Assembly: GCA_030704615.1 (NCBI GenBank)
Contig: CM060731.1
Span: 48,484,001-48,548,000 of the forward strand
Length of the DNA: 64,000 nt
Direction of reading: 5' to 3'
DNA from: Takakia lepidozioides
Lineage: Eukaryota > Streptophyta > Takakiopsida > Takakiales > Takakiaceae
Both the position numbers and the translations under genes were made by a program. Position 1 is the first letter of the stretch, and each line of letters opens with the position of its first letter. Of the stretch, positions 20,394 through 31,299 are shown one piece after another. The notes beneath the pieces were generated by a model. It saw only the letters and a list, made by a program, of their open reading frames with translations. It ran no database searches and was not told the DNA's origin.

Positions 20394-22622
20394 ATGGCAA
20401 GAGGGGATCCCGCTGATGGGAAGACTGAGAGAGCGAAGGAGGTGCTGGTGAGCCCGGGGGGCCGGCCCCTGGACTACCGTGGAAGTGAAGGATGTTTTGA
20501 CCGCATCATTTCTAGGACTCTTGCGGCAGGTTCTATCTCTGCCCCTGTTTCTGCTGGAATCAGCGTCTTTCAATTCGGGTTTAGGGAATGTGAATACCAA
20601 GATCTATCAGAAGCAGAGTTTGTTGAACAATCTGGTTGACATCCGTTTAGTGAATTACCAGCTAAATCAGGTGGGATACTGTGCTCGTTTCTTTTAAAAC
20701 CCCAACCATTAAGGTTATGGAGAACAGAATGTTAGATCCATGCGCTCCGGAGACTGGGTAGCTAATTCTGACGTACTGGAACTGAGGAAATCGGGAGCCG
20801 AAAAACGGATGTACACATGACGTTAAAGGTATGGAGGCAGGGAGACTAACAACGGATTCTGATACCGAAGGAATTTATGGTGGTGTAATTTCCCGTTATA
20901 TATTTGATCTATGGTTTCTGTGTATAAGCTCACGTTGCTATGCATGACAGAGAGGTGGCAAAGATTAGGGCTGTGAACCTGCCATTTCTGGATGCAGGAG
21001 CTACAACCAAACCCTATCGGGAAAGTCTTTGTGAAGGAGAGGAATCACTAATAATTGTGAGTTGGGATTATATTACAGGTGGTGTAGGAGCAGGAGCAGG
21101 AATGCTGGTGGCACTGGCAAGAGGCCAGCCTGCCCTGCAATTAACAGCATCTGTAGCTGCCAATTGCGCCCTTGCTGCATCATGCTTTTGTGGTCTCTCT
21201 CTCTCTCTCTCTTTTTCCTTGAAAAAGTGGCTCAGTTCTTTGTAGCAACAATCAAGAATTGCCTGATCCCTCTGGCTCTCTCTATATCCTCCAATATGGC
21301 AGCTAACACCATTCTTGGATTGTTTTAATCCTGTCGTGGTGTGAAGAAAGTGCTTTTTGAGCTGCACGGACATTCTTGTTTGTAGACAAGGAGAATGGTA
21401 CGTCATTGAAGGTTCCTAAAACAAGACATTTGATGGCGAACTAAGACATGATATCTTGTGCTAGGCCCTATAGCAGCAGCATAATGGAGTAAATGTGTAC
21501 ACCTTCTACATGATCCGGTCAATGTACATTGCTCTCAACGGAGACTTTGACCTCGATTTGTATGCTTGGCTTAGGAATCAAAGGTCCGATTGTCAGGCTG
21601 AAGGGCAGATCTCTCGTAGAAGGGGTGAAGAGTAGGGATGGAAGGGTTAGTTTATAAAATAATGTGTGGGTGGTTCCAGGAGCACAGGAGGTGACCCGGG
21701 AGTTGCGAGCCGCTGATCCAGAGGACTGGGTCAACTGTGTATTGGCAGGGCTGGCTAGTGGTGCCCTTCTCGGGCACCTGCAAGGTCTTACATCGTCAAT
21801 CACACCTATGAACCCTTATATTTTTGTTGCAATTCATACAGTATGGTGTACTCCCTCACCCCCTCCTCAATCTGACTCCCTCATTTGGCCCCCTCTGGCA
21901 TGCTTTGACTGGGACTAAAATTTGTAGCTGTAAGAATGGTCTCAGCTGGTCATTGCTGAGACTGAAACTTGATAGGATTCTGCCCCATAATTTTAGGGAG
22001 TGCACCTAAGCAATGCTTTCAAACATGACCTCCTAGATGAGAGTAATTAAAGACACTAGGATCAGAACGATCGACCCCCTTGTTTGAAATGATCCAATCA
22101 TATAACTATCATGCTATCTGTACTAATTTGTAGTGACATCTGTTTTGTCCGAAAGTTTGGCATCTTAAATTGGAAACAGTTAATAGGCGTGGCTGCAGCA
22201 ACCAATGGTTGTCAGACATGTTTGCAAAGGGTCGAACTCCAATGAGATGGATGTGGCTGAGTCTGTTGGTGGGGTCCTCAGCAGGACCAAAGAGAGCACT
22301 TCCCTGTGCACTTTTATTTGCTGGGGTTGGGACTGGAGCACAGCTTGGGGTCATCCAGTTCCGGGAGTATCGGCTTCGTCATTTTCTTGCTACAGTGTCT
22401 TCAGAAACCGTGACAGGGCAACCTGTCTCTCTCCCCCAAGCAGCACTTAAAGAGAAGGAGACAGGGCAAGAGCAAGTCTGGTGGAAGTGGCCTGACTGGG
22501 CCCCAATCCAGAAACTGGATGAGGAAGAGGCTTTGAAGCGTGCCCAAGAGAAGCAGCAAAAGCTCCGTGACACTCTGGAAGGATTGCATTCTGGAGCTTT
22601 TTTTAAAGATCAAAGACCTTAG
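20394..22622 (+). CDS. Tim17/Tim22/Tim23-family membrane protein, four exons
   Basis: Exons 20394-20529, 21079-21192, 21680-21784 and 22216-22622 join in frame (all introns phase 1) to 253 codons without a stop. The family forms protein- or metabolite-transporting channels of mitochondrial and plastid membranes. Evidence is the signature FDRIISRTLAAGGVGAGAG with GxxxG-type spacing, then ADPEDWVNCVLAGLASGALL, matching the family's ED-N-x-AG-x-SG pattern, and two more hydrophobic segments (MRWMWLSLLVGSSAG and ALLFAGVGTGAQLGVI). The C-terminus is a charged helix (LDEEEALKRAQEKQQKLRDT). It resembles the plant-specific members rather than core Tim23. All three donor sites are weak (GTTCTA, GTCTCT, GTCTTA), but the continuous conserved frame supports them. 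The exon 2 donor runs into a CT repeat. Confidence 0.78.
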
Positions 22623-23165
22623 TACACTGTCAATCTGATTGTCTGTGTGCCTCACATTGAATCTTTGTTGTTGATCAACATTTGCACTAGAGTGCTAGAG
22701 CTTAGGTGAAGCCTGAACTTCTACCAACTGAGAGGAGGCTTCATTGAAGGTTTCTAAGATATGTTAGGCACTGAGCAGGGCCAGCTTACTATGACTCCAA
22801 AAAATGTCCCCTGTTTCTGCTGGAATCAGCGTCTTATTTTTTGCAACGGGTATCCTTTGTGTTACTGGACAGTCATTTTTCTAGTCGTAAACTTGACGAT
22901 ATGAACTACATCCTGTTTTCATATTTCACTAGGGTAGCCTGTGCCGTTGGCCCAAGTGTCCAGTATCATCTAAGTCCAAGTGCAATCTCCTATGTACCCA
23001 AAAGACCTTGTAGTTTGGGAGATATAGGCCGGTAGCATGTGCCATTGGCCCCTGTGTGAAGAATTGAAATCTAAGCCTAAGTGCAATCTCCTATGTATCC
23101 AAGTGCTTCTCGCCCAAGTGCGACCTTCAGTGCCCAATGTCATCTAAGTCCAAGTGCAATCCCAA
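22623..23165. other. non-coding stretch with short internal repeats
   Basis: 3' UTR of the Tim17-like gene, then sequence with repeated phrases such as AAGTGCAATCTCCTATGTA (about 22979 and 23082) and ATCATCTAAGTCCAAGTGCA-like blocks. No gene seen. Confidence 0.6.
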
Positions 23166-24710
23166 AGCCCACTTTGCTATTTTTGCAATCTCCCCTGTCG
23201 AGGCTTCATATACTCCGTCTCTAAATTTTATGAAACCAAGTTGATGCACCCCTACTCATCGAGGGCTTTCCAACGGTACCAAATCGTGGCCAGAGGCCCC
23301 GCGGTTTGGAGGCCATCTAAGCTCAAATTCAATCTCATATTATCGATGGATAATATGTTGGCCACTGTGTCTTCCATGTAGACGCCCAAGTGCGACCTCG
23401 AGTGTCCTTCCAACACTTAATTTTGTAATTTAGTTGAATTTCTAGAGACCAAATTTTATGAAACCAAGTTGATGCACTCGGGCATACTCATCGAGGGCTT
23501 TCCAAGGGTACCGAAACCGTGGCCAAAGGCCCCGCGGTTTGGGAGATCTCAACGACGCTACAAAACATATTGTGAACGCCAATATTCTAAAATGACAACA
23601 AGCATGTAGCCCAATGCCCCCTACCTACCACGCCAGTCTAAGTATGAACTATTTTCATACGGGGCTTGAGATCCGTATCGAGGATTGATGAACCCAAGCT
23701 AGCATGGGTATGTGTAATGATGCAATTTTTTTGTGCTTATCCTCAATCACATTTGTGCAATGTAAAAAATAGCCCTATATCTTTGGGCTCCCAGCATGGC
23801 ATCACTGATTTGAGCCGCTGCAGTCATATATCCCGACCACTACAACATGGATAAAATATAATTAAAAATAACAATAGGGGTTTGTCGGTACAAATATCGA
23901 AGACATGTAAAAATAACATGAAGTTAACTTTAAAATACCATAATATATAATGTGATTATCGAAGATAGAATCCATTAAAAACGTACCATTGTACGTACTG
24001 CCCCAATATGTCATTTGAGTTTTTATCATACCCATGCCTACGACCACGGTATCTCAAAATTCGAAATACCCATACCCATCCTATAACCTACCCTCCTGGC
24101 CAGTCCTAATCTACCCCGGGCCCTATTAGTTGGACCCAAGAGCCAAGTTGGACCTACCAGGACCAGTTATGCCAAAAATGGACATACCAACACAACACTG
24201 GTGTCCACCTTTCAGCTGGAAGGCAGTCACCCTTGTGGTGAAGAAATACCATAGTTTACGCTCCATTCGGGAGGCGTCTATATTTTTTTTTTTTTTTTTT
24301 CCTAAAATGACCGAGTTTACATTTATATCCACTGCCATAAAAGAGAAATGAAGGGGCATTGTTGCAAGAAAGTCCACTTTGCCATTTTTCACGAATTTCC
24401 CGCGACCAAAAGTACTCGAAATTCGTTTTAGACATATCTAATCATTTTTTTTTTCAGAGAGCCTACGACCGGATTTGAACCGGAGACCTTTCCCTTGATA
24501 TCTCTCCTGTCGAGGCTCCAATCATTGTCCCAGCAAAGCCCATTTTGCTATTTTCCGAATTCTGCGACCCAAAGTACTTGAAATTCGACATCTCCCACAC
24601 CGCAGGTCTAAAAATCATGAGACCAAGCCGGTGCACCCCTCCGCCTCGAGGGCTTTCCAAAGGGACCAAACACCAGCGTTGGGGCCCCGCGGTTTGGGAC
24701 ATCTCAATGC
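23166..24710 (+). repeat. three dispersed copies of a ~100-190-bp intergenic repeat
   Basis: Copies at about 23221-23313, 23450-23558 and 24603-24710 share ACCAAGTTGATGCACCCC, CGAGGGCTTTCCAA and GGCCCCGCGGTTTGG. Longer related flanks (AAAGCCCACTTTGC..., AAGTACTCGAAATTCG) at 23167, 24365 and 24535 suggest a unit of up to about 190 bp. No coding capacity. Between the copies (24466-24525) is a B-box-like GGTTCAAATCC on the minus strand in a partial tRNA-like fold. Confidence 0.7.
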
Positions 24711-25501
24711 TAAAAAACAAAACAAACAAAACAAAACAAGGCGTGACATACACGTTGGATGAAAGATAAATTAATATTTTTTAATTGTTGGTAACAGAAT
24801 GCGTATAATTGTATTAATGTTCAACGGGCTGACAAACATTAACGTTTGACAAATGATTTTCAAGTAAAATTTCAGCTTGAAATTGGTTTTGTATATGAGA
24901 TTGTCTTGTTGTAAAAGACGGGACTATGGGCTCGAATGACCCCCATGGTTCGATTTGTCTTCAAAGACCATTTGGAATGGAGGACGCTTGAACTGTCCAC
25001 TACATTTAATCATGATTCTTGCACTTGTTCGGGACCAAACAAATATCGGACAAGACAGATAATCAGACATCCAAAAAATAGTTGTGAAGTCTCCCCACAA
25101 TCCTCCATTGGTCGCACTCGTAGACACTTTTTCAATGTACCCTTCTAGTGTGCTGACTTGTACATTATGCAGAGACAAAAGAAATTCTGGAGAAAGTTGA
25201 CTTCGACAATCTATAGCTGGTTGGGTATGGAAATCCAGCGCTTTCTAAAAATGACACATTGTATTTTGTGGCAGAAGCACAGAAGATTGGTTGTAGTTAA
25301 AAAAAAAAGCCATGGAACCAAAGAGGCAATTTCCAGCCAAAAACGGATAGTCATGTTGTCGAACCAATGATGATACATTGATACATTGTTATACATTGAT
25401 CATTGATCAATACATCAATACATTAAACATGTTGTCGAACCAATGATGATACATCAATACATTGATACATTGATCATACATTGACAGGACATCGTTGAAC
25501 C
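24711..25501. other. AT-rich non-coding stretch with GATACATT simple repeats
   Basis: No gene. At 25350-25490 a phrase beginning TGTTGTCGAACCAATGATGA occurs twice, each followed by irregular tandem GATACATT/CAATACATT units. The last 8 bases (25494-25501) are the target duplication of the next element. Confidence 0.65.
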
Positions 25502-27463
25502 CAGGGTTGCAACGTCAGTCACGTCACGTCACGTCGGACCTGACGCTGACGCGACCAACGTCACGTCAGTTTTGCCGAAAATTCAGTAAAACATGATTTA
25601 GGTAAAAAATATATGTCACGTAGGTGGACACGTTGTATTCCAAGCGACACATTGGCAAGTGAATGAATTGTTTTATAAATTACTCCATCCGCCAGGCCAG
25701 TATTTGAGGTCATTTTTAAATCATTATTGTTAAATTGGTGCGACCTCCAAATGGTGGTGGCTTTGTCCACGTCTGATTTGGAGGAGAATAGTCGCATAGA
25801 AAGCTCGGCCCATGGAGAGGCTGAAATGATGCGCGAGTCCACCTTGGTGTCCGAGATGTTGGATTATCCAGCGCCTGATCTCAGCTCTAGGGCGGGGTCT
25901 ACCAGGGAAGTAGATGAGGATTCATGTTTGAGTCATTTTTTGCGCTTGTGCGATCATTTGTTTGTTCAAGCGGATAACAGGTTGCTCTGTCTCCACTTGC
26001 ACCTTTGTGTCTTCTCATAACGCATCAGCTGGTCGGGGGATGGTAGTATGGTTATTGGAGACGAGCCTTTTCCAAGGAGGAGCCGAGGCCTCAAAGGCTT
26101 TTCTTGGTCCAGACCTGGTTTTGCCTTCCTTGAGTTGAGGTCCTCCGCGATGCCACGACTTCGAGCTTCCACCTCTGGAGTCCATGACAAACACGCCAAA
26201 CGACGATGGTCAGCAGGTCACTCAGACTGGTTCTCTGCTGGGAACAGTGAGAATGAGAGGGGTAGATTTTAGAATTGAGAAGAGAATCAGGGGGTAGTTG
26301 GATACTGCGGATGCAACAGAAGCAGCTAGTGAGAAGTAGTGAGAAGAATGATACTTCAATTGTGTTGAGGGGGGAACACTTAGAAAGCAAATGAAAAACG
26401 TGTGGGTGGAGGAGACAAGAGCGATACTAGGGCGTGTAGATATGAGCTCGAATTCTTCAGACCAGGGTTGTGAGCATGTGGATGGGACAGCAGGCCCAGC
26501 CCCCATTTTGTGCCCTTCCGCCTTTGTGTCGTCGCAGAATTTATCTTATTTTTTAATATTGCGACCACCAGCAGAGGGGTTGTCGCAGCATTTGTTTTTA
26601 AAAATAGATGAAACCACTAGCAGGGGTGGTTGCATATTTTTTTTTCTTAAACAGTTGTTTGCCCACGCCCCCTGGTGTCGCACAAGTTTTATTTATTTGA
26701 ATAGGTGCGACCACCTCAGGGGGGTGTCGCAACATTTTCTATTTTTTAATCTGATGCGACCACCCCATGGGGTGGTCGCACATTTTTCTGTGTGTTAATA
26801 GGGTGCGGACCACAGCCAGGGGGGTGGTCTCGACAGCAAGCAATATTTCTGGTTGTTTTTTTTTTTTTCCTTAAAATAATCTTTGTGCCACGAGCATGGG
26901 GGGTGGTCGCACCATTTTTTTTTTAATAGGTGCGACCCCAGCAGGGGGGTGGTCGTAGCAATTTTGTTTTTGAATATCTGCGACCCCAGCATGGGGGTGG
27001 TCTCGCAGCAGTTTTAAAAAAAAAAAAGAACATGCGACTCCTCGAACCAATTTTGTTTTTAAAAAAATGTGCGACCACCCTCTGATGGTGGTCGCACCTA
27101 TTAAACAGAATGAAAATACTGCGACCACCACCTGCTGGTGGTCGCATCCATTTAAAAAATAAGAAAAAACTGGCGACCAACCCCTTCTGGTGGTCGCACC
27201 CTTTTTTTTTTAAACAATTGTCCGACCAACCGTGTTGAAGGTCGCATGATTGACAATATAAATCATAATATATAAATTTTACTGATAAATAATGAAGTAC
27301 ATGTAATGACGCCACATCGGTTGCCACGGTCGGTCTCATAGTACATATCATAGTAAAGTTAAATATAGTCGTTTGGACGTGACGTGACGCACCGTCCGTC
27401 GCTGAGCTTTCGGAACGTGACGCTGAGGGTCAACGCCCAGTCATGTCCAACTTTGCAACTAGG
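25502..27463. mobile_element. hAT-like non-autonomous DNA transposon with internal palindrome array
   Basis: The 1,962-bp unit is flanked by the exact 8-bp duplication GTTGAACC (25494-25501 and 27464-27471), the length typical of hAT insertions. Ends are CAGGGTTGCAAC on the left and, inverted, CCTAGTTGCAAA on the right, imperfect terminal inverted repeats of hAT type. Subterminal CACGTCACGTCACGT on the left is mirrored by GACGTGACGTGACG on the right. No transposase-like frame was recognised; the ORFs inside have no known motif. The right part holds the array described next. Confidence 0.8.
26525..27250. repeat. array of about 14 palindromes with GCGACCACC/GGTGGTCGC arms
   Basis: Units centre near 26575, 26621, 26676, 26719, 26768, 26820, 26899, 26945, 26993, 27045 (degenerate), 27083, 27134, 27186 and 27233. 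Each reads (T)GCGACCACC, a few bases, then GGTGGTCGCA, so it can fold into a hairpin with a GC-rich stem of about 10 bp. The unit at 26755-26780 is a perfect 26-bp palindrome. Spacers are 25-40 bp of A/T homopolymer-rich sequence. Arms are far better kept than the spacers or the loops. Confidence 0.85.
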
Positions 27464-27471
27464 GTTGAACC

Positions 27472-28848
27472 ATTGATGCTGTCGAAACATTTTTTTGACA
27501 ACTCTGTATCAATGTCCCGCTCCCGGGTGTTTGGCATATCTAAATGTGACGAACGAGAATGATGGAATACAACGTAAGTATGGGTTACGGATTTTCAAAC
27601 TGCCCATGTTTTTTTCCTCAACACTCAATTCCAACACCAATAATGTACAACACTGATATTTCTTTCTGGCACGATATGGCACTTAGGCCATTTCAATACC
27701 AACACCAATATATACAACACTGAATACTCTTGCATCGATAGTGGCACAATCGTGCGCATACCTATCGCTACACAACTACATCGTTGTCCAAAACCACACA
27801 ACACATGTGCACACCACACACTAGTATACGACTAGTCCACCACTAGTCCAACCACTAGGCTATAACTAGTCAGTCACTAGGCTGTCACTATGCTGCCCAC
27901 TATGGCAGTCACTAGTCCACACAATGATAAAGAAGAAGAATACAAGCACAAGCTCATGCGAGCTCACAAAGCTGAAGCATAAACTCATGCGATATAAACT
28001 CATCACTCAAATACAAGTCAAGCCAAGTGCACCCCATGCCATGGGGATTCCACACTACGGCGCCATAGCTAGGCGCGGTGAGGCTCAACTCAACCCTGCA
28101 ACTGCCCCATAAGAGGCAGCATAGTGACAGCCCTCGAAAGTCCATGAAAGTCCATGACCAAAACAAAAAAGTTGAGGATACTATCCCAAAATATTTTTTT
28201 TTGTGATAGATAATGGTATACTGAACATATTTAGTAAAGAGTCCTACCCCAAATATTAAAGATATAATTCATTAAATATTTTAGTATATTATTTAGAGAA
28301 ATTATGAAAAACTAAAAATATCGAGTTTCACAAAAAATTCAATATGATACCTAGCCATTGAAGATTATAGGTTTTATACTTCCAGAAGAAAAAAAACACC
28401 CAAACTCCAAAAAACAAGATGAACTATGGACTTTTCAAAAAACGCCTATTTGTTTTTACTTATATTAGTCCATATGAGTCAAATGACAAATGATTTTGCC
28501 ACTTCAAATCCATACCTATGATGTGGACCAAAATGGCCACCTTATGTCCAAATTTCAATGGAATTCACCAATGGCACATAGAAGAATTTGAGTCCATTGT
28601 AATTCCATTCATTGTGGTAACCATCCACAATGACGGTGTTCAAAAGTCCATAGCGGAGTCATTTATTATCGGACTCATGATTGAGAGGAGTTCTGCTATG
28701 GGTGCGTATTGAAGCTAAGAATCCAATGACATATATATTTGCTGGTTTTAATGAGTTAATTTAATTTCAATTGATGACACCATCAATTGCAGTCATCTAA
28801 AACTGTGCTGGTAACGTCCATTTTGGTCCAGGCAACCCTGCATTCACC
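27472..28848. other. AT-rich non-coding stretch, probably includes LTR-derived sequence
   Basis: No gene. CACTAGTCC/CACTAGGC phrases repeat irregularly at 27820-27920. A 24-bp sequence ending GTCACTAGTCCACACA occurs at 27900-27923 and again at 28849-28872, where it forms the inferred 3' LTR start of the neighbouring Gypsy element, so much of this interval may be its 3' LTR or a second copy. Confidence 0.55.
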
Positions 28849-28872
28849 CTATGGCAGTCACTAGTCCACACA

Positions 28873-28887
28873 ATCGCCCCCCTAGCT
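28873..28887 (-). other. polypurine tract of the Gypsy element
   Basis: AGCTAGGGGGGCGAT on the minus strand immediately before TGTGTGG, the inferred LTR start. Confidence 0.6.
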
Positions 28888-29130
28888 GGTGTTTAGGTCC
28901 CTCTAAGTCCAGGTACCCACAAATGTGATAGTGACCATAGCCTCACTAAGTCCTCCACCACTGTCTCTACTACACTCAAACTCAATAGATCAAGAGGCCG
29001 GTTGCAAGAGTGCCTCATCGTTAGTCGCCATTTTGCAACCTATGAACTTGAGCCTGGGATCTCGTGTATTGACTCCTATGAGCTTGGCCTCCCATGTCTT
29101 GTTAGCTGCCTCTAGTCATGTCCACTGTCA

Positions 29131-29273
29131 CTATCCCAAGCAGTGTGGACACAACCAGTCTCCATCAGGAACCTTCTCAAGAGGTGGTGTCAAGCATCCC
29201 ATGTGCCAACCTCTTGAGCATCGATCACACACCAACATGGTGGCTGCCCCTTTGGCAGACCCAGAGCATGCAC
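29131..29273 (-). pseudogene. PHD finger at the C-terminus of the Gypsy polyprotein
   Basis: PHD fingers read histone H3 tails, often by lysine-4 methylation state. The minus strand reads GAATMLVCDRCSRGWHMGC, then LTPPLEKVPDGDWLCPHCLG and a TAG (29133-29131). With the upstream CMLC this gives the C4-H-C3 zinc ligand series in canonical spacing. The first CxxC pair is separated from the rest by a one-base deletion near 29262. The stretch before it (GRDGMTWKDHV and CAMSP) links it to the integrase C-terminal region, so it appears to be the last domain of the Pol protein and could have guided integration to marked chromatin. Confidence 0.82.
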
Positions 29274-29430
29274 CTCAAACCTGCAGGTACACACTGCTAA
29301 GTTTGGGGTCAACTCTGCCATCGACATTGGGAAGGTGACATGGCGCACAATTTACGCACATGGTCTTTCCAAGTCATGCCATCCCGACCCTCCAAGATCA
29401 GGTCTCCTAAAGGGCAACACCTCTCGAACC

Positions 29431-30413
29431 CTCAGAATACACTGCCGCAGTGACATCTAGGGTCGTAGGAGCAGTCTGCTGCAAATAAACCTAAGTCACC
29501 AGGGCTAACCTCTGACCCCAGGACGATATCCTCCCACCACGTATAGTGGGCATACCTCAACGTATCACGATGATGTGCAATGGCAAGGTTCTTAAAAGCC
29601 ATGGGCATGACTTTCTTGAACAACTCTGCACGTTGATCACATGCACGTACCCACACGTCCGGATCATCAAGGTTAAGGACTTGAGCAGTGTCCCTACGAA
29701 TGGCTTGCAGGCAAATCCGGCTCTCGGCCAAAGAGAAGGCAATAATGGTGAGAAGAAGGCAAGTGATGCTTGTTATGCTGAACCTGTAGACCCATGGCTA
29801 ACCAAGGCACCTGAAGATCCTAATCTCCTAGGTATCCCTTCTGCAAGCCATACTTGCGAACCCCTCTTTACCCCACTCACTGACTCACCTCTCTGTCCTG
29901 AAACGCCTCTCTCTGCCAAGCCATCGGCCTCAGGATGATCCCGAGAAGTGGTGCGGTGGTCTATCAAGGTTTTATCACACAAAGTCTGAAACTCCCCCAA
30001 GAACTCTCTCCCTTGGTCCGTGAGTACCTCAGCTGGAGCACCGAATCGGCTAAGCACACGATCCAAGAATCATACGCAGTAGCCCCCTCACTAGCCTGGT
30101 CAGGCAATGGAACCAACTCAATCTCCACTTGGAGAAGTGTTCCACCATCACCAACCCATATCTGTGGTGACGCATAGTTAGTGGCAACGGTCCTGCGAAG
30201 TCAAGACTACACCAGCCCAATCCCATGATTGGTAAAGGATGCAACTGTGGTGTAGGGGCGTCGAATGAAGCACGCACCCATGTCACACACCATGCACCTA
30301 GCCACAAAGTGTTGCATCTCTGTATGCATACCACGCCACCAATACTGCCCCTGCAGTAAACTGTGAGTGTGTCGCACTCCAAAATGCCCCAACTCCTCAT
30401 GGGCATGCCGCAC
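29431..30413 (-). pseudogene. Gypsy integrase (broken)
   Basis: The zinc-binding domain reads HEELGHFGVRHTHSLL, then YWWRGM and CMVCD (HHCC, 30413-30280). The catalytic core follows with WCSLDFAGPLPL (first Asp, about 30215), FGAPAEVLTDQGREF (second Asp, about 30030) and HPEADGLAERGV (Glu, about 29935). The C-terminal part holds HHRDTLRYA and an SPGDL segment. At least three frame changes separate these blocks. Confidence 0.88.
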
Positions 30414-30425
30414 TAACCGTGCATG

Positions 30426-30797
30426 CTATGTTGGGTGAGGCACAATCCTCACTCGACCATCCTCCCACACTCGGAGCAGGTGTATCCCCTCCCACTTGAA
30501 CCTCTTGGCTCGTTGTAGGATCCAATCCCTCTCTGGCAGCCACAGGATCCGATCCCTCTCCACAGTGGCTGCCGTGTCTCCCGTGCGGAGGTAGTCCAAC
30601 ACAGCCGAATCCTCATGTATGTCTCTAGCACAACCTGGCTCATCACTAGCCTCAGGGTCCTCAGACACTCCGTCTACAGTTATCCCTGTTGTAGGTCCAC
30701 CTGACCTTTCGATGCCAGATACACAAAAATGCAGATGCGTGCCATCCCGGCACCATCTCCTCATCCGTCTCACCATGCCACCGAGCTCCAGTGTCAT
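30426..30797 (-). pseudogene. Gypsy RNase H-integrase linker
   Basis: A 123-codon frame ending VWEDGRVRIVPHPT, the usual lead-in to the integrase zinc domain (H-R-LVRxxH). The rest is acidic and not recognisable; it joins RNase H (right) to integrase (left). Confidence 0.6.
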
Positions 30798-30801
30798 CCT
30801 G

Positions 30802-31291
30802 CTAGCTCGTGCATGGATTGCAACTCAATCCATCCGCATCCCGATTGACCAAACCCGGTCGATGCACAACCTGAAAGTCATACTCCTGGAGTATGAATGC
30901 CCACCACCGGCAAGCTTCCCTGTAAGCTTGTCTGACTCCATCAACCACTTGAGTGGCTGGTGATCCGTGACAAGGGTGAAGAGATTGCCATATAGATAGC
31001 ACCTGAAATGTGCCACGGCCCACACTGCAGCTAAGCACTCTCCTCCCTCATATGACTATACTTACCCTCTGCAGCGTTGTTCGAGCGGCTAGCATAAGCC
31101 CCTACGAACTTTCTCCCCTCATCATCCACCTGTTGTGAGCACCGCTCCCAAGCCCCAGCATGCTCCAATCTGTATGCAGCTGAAAGGACGCGCCCCCTGA
31201 TAGGTCGTCTCAGGATAGGCGCCGAAGCAACTCGCCTTGAGCTCTTGAAAAGCTCGTTCCTGCTCATCTTCCACTGCCACTCCTGGTCCAC
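30802..31291 (-). pseudogene. Gypsy RNase H (broken)
   Basis: Fragments in two frames include AYASRSNNAAEGKYSHM (about 31120-31060), FTLVTDHQPLKWLM (about 30985-30945) and YDFQVVHRPGLVNRDADGLS (about 30885-30825), the typical Ty3/Gypsy RNase H end. A frameshift sits between the first and second blocks. Confidence 0.85.
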
Positions 31292-31299
31292 ATTGGTCA

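Noticed and set aside
22205-22450. Alternative frames over exon 4 of the Tim17-like gene
   Set aside because: They lack family motifs; the annotated frame joins all four exons in phase.
24466-24525. tRNA gene on the minus strand
   Set aside because: A T-arm and partial acceptor pairing are visible, but there is no D-arm, no A box and no complete cloverleaf.
25727-26020. 97-codon frame inside the hAT-like element
   Set aside because: No transposase or other motif; likely chance.
26525-27250. CRISPR-like look of the repeat array
   Set aside because: Units are imperfect palindromes with homopolymer spacers inside a transposon of a plant nuclear genome; no cas genes and no unique spacers.
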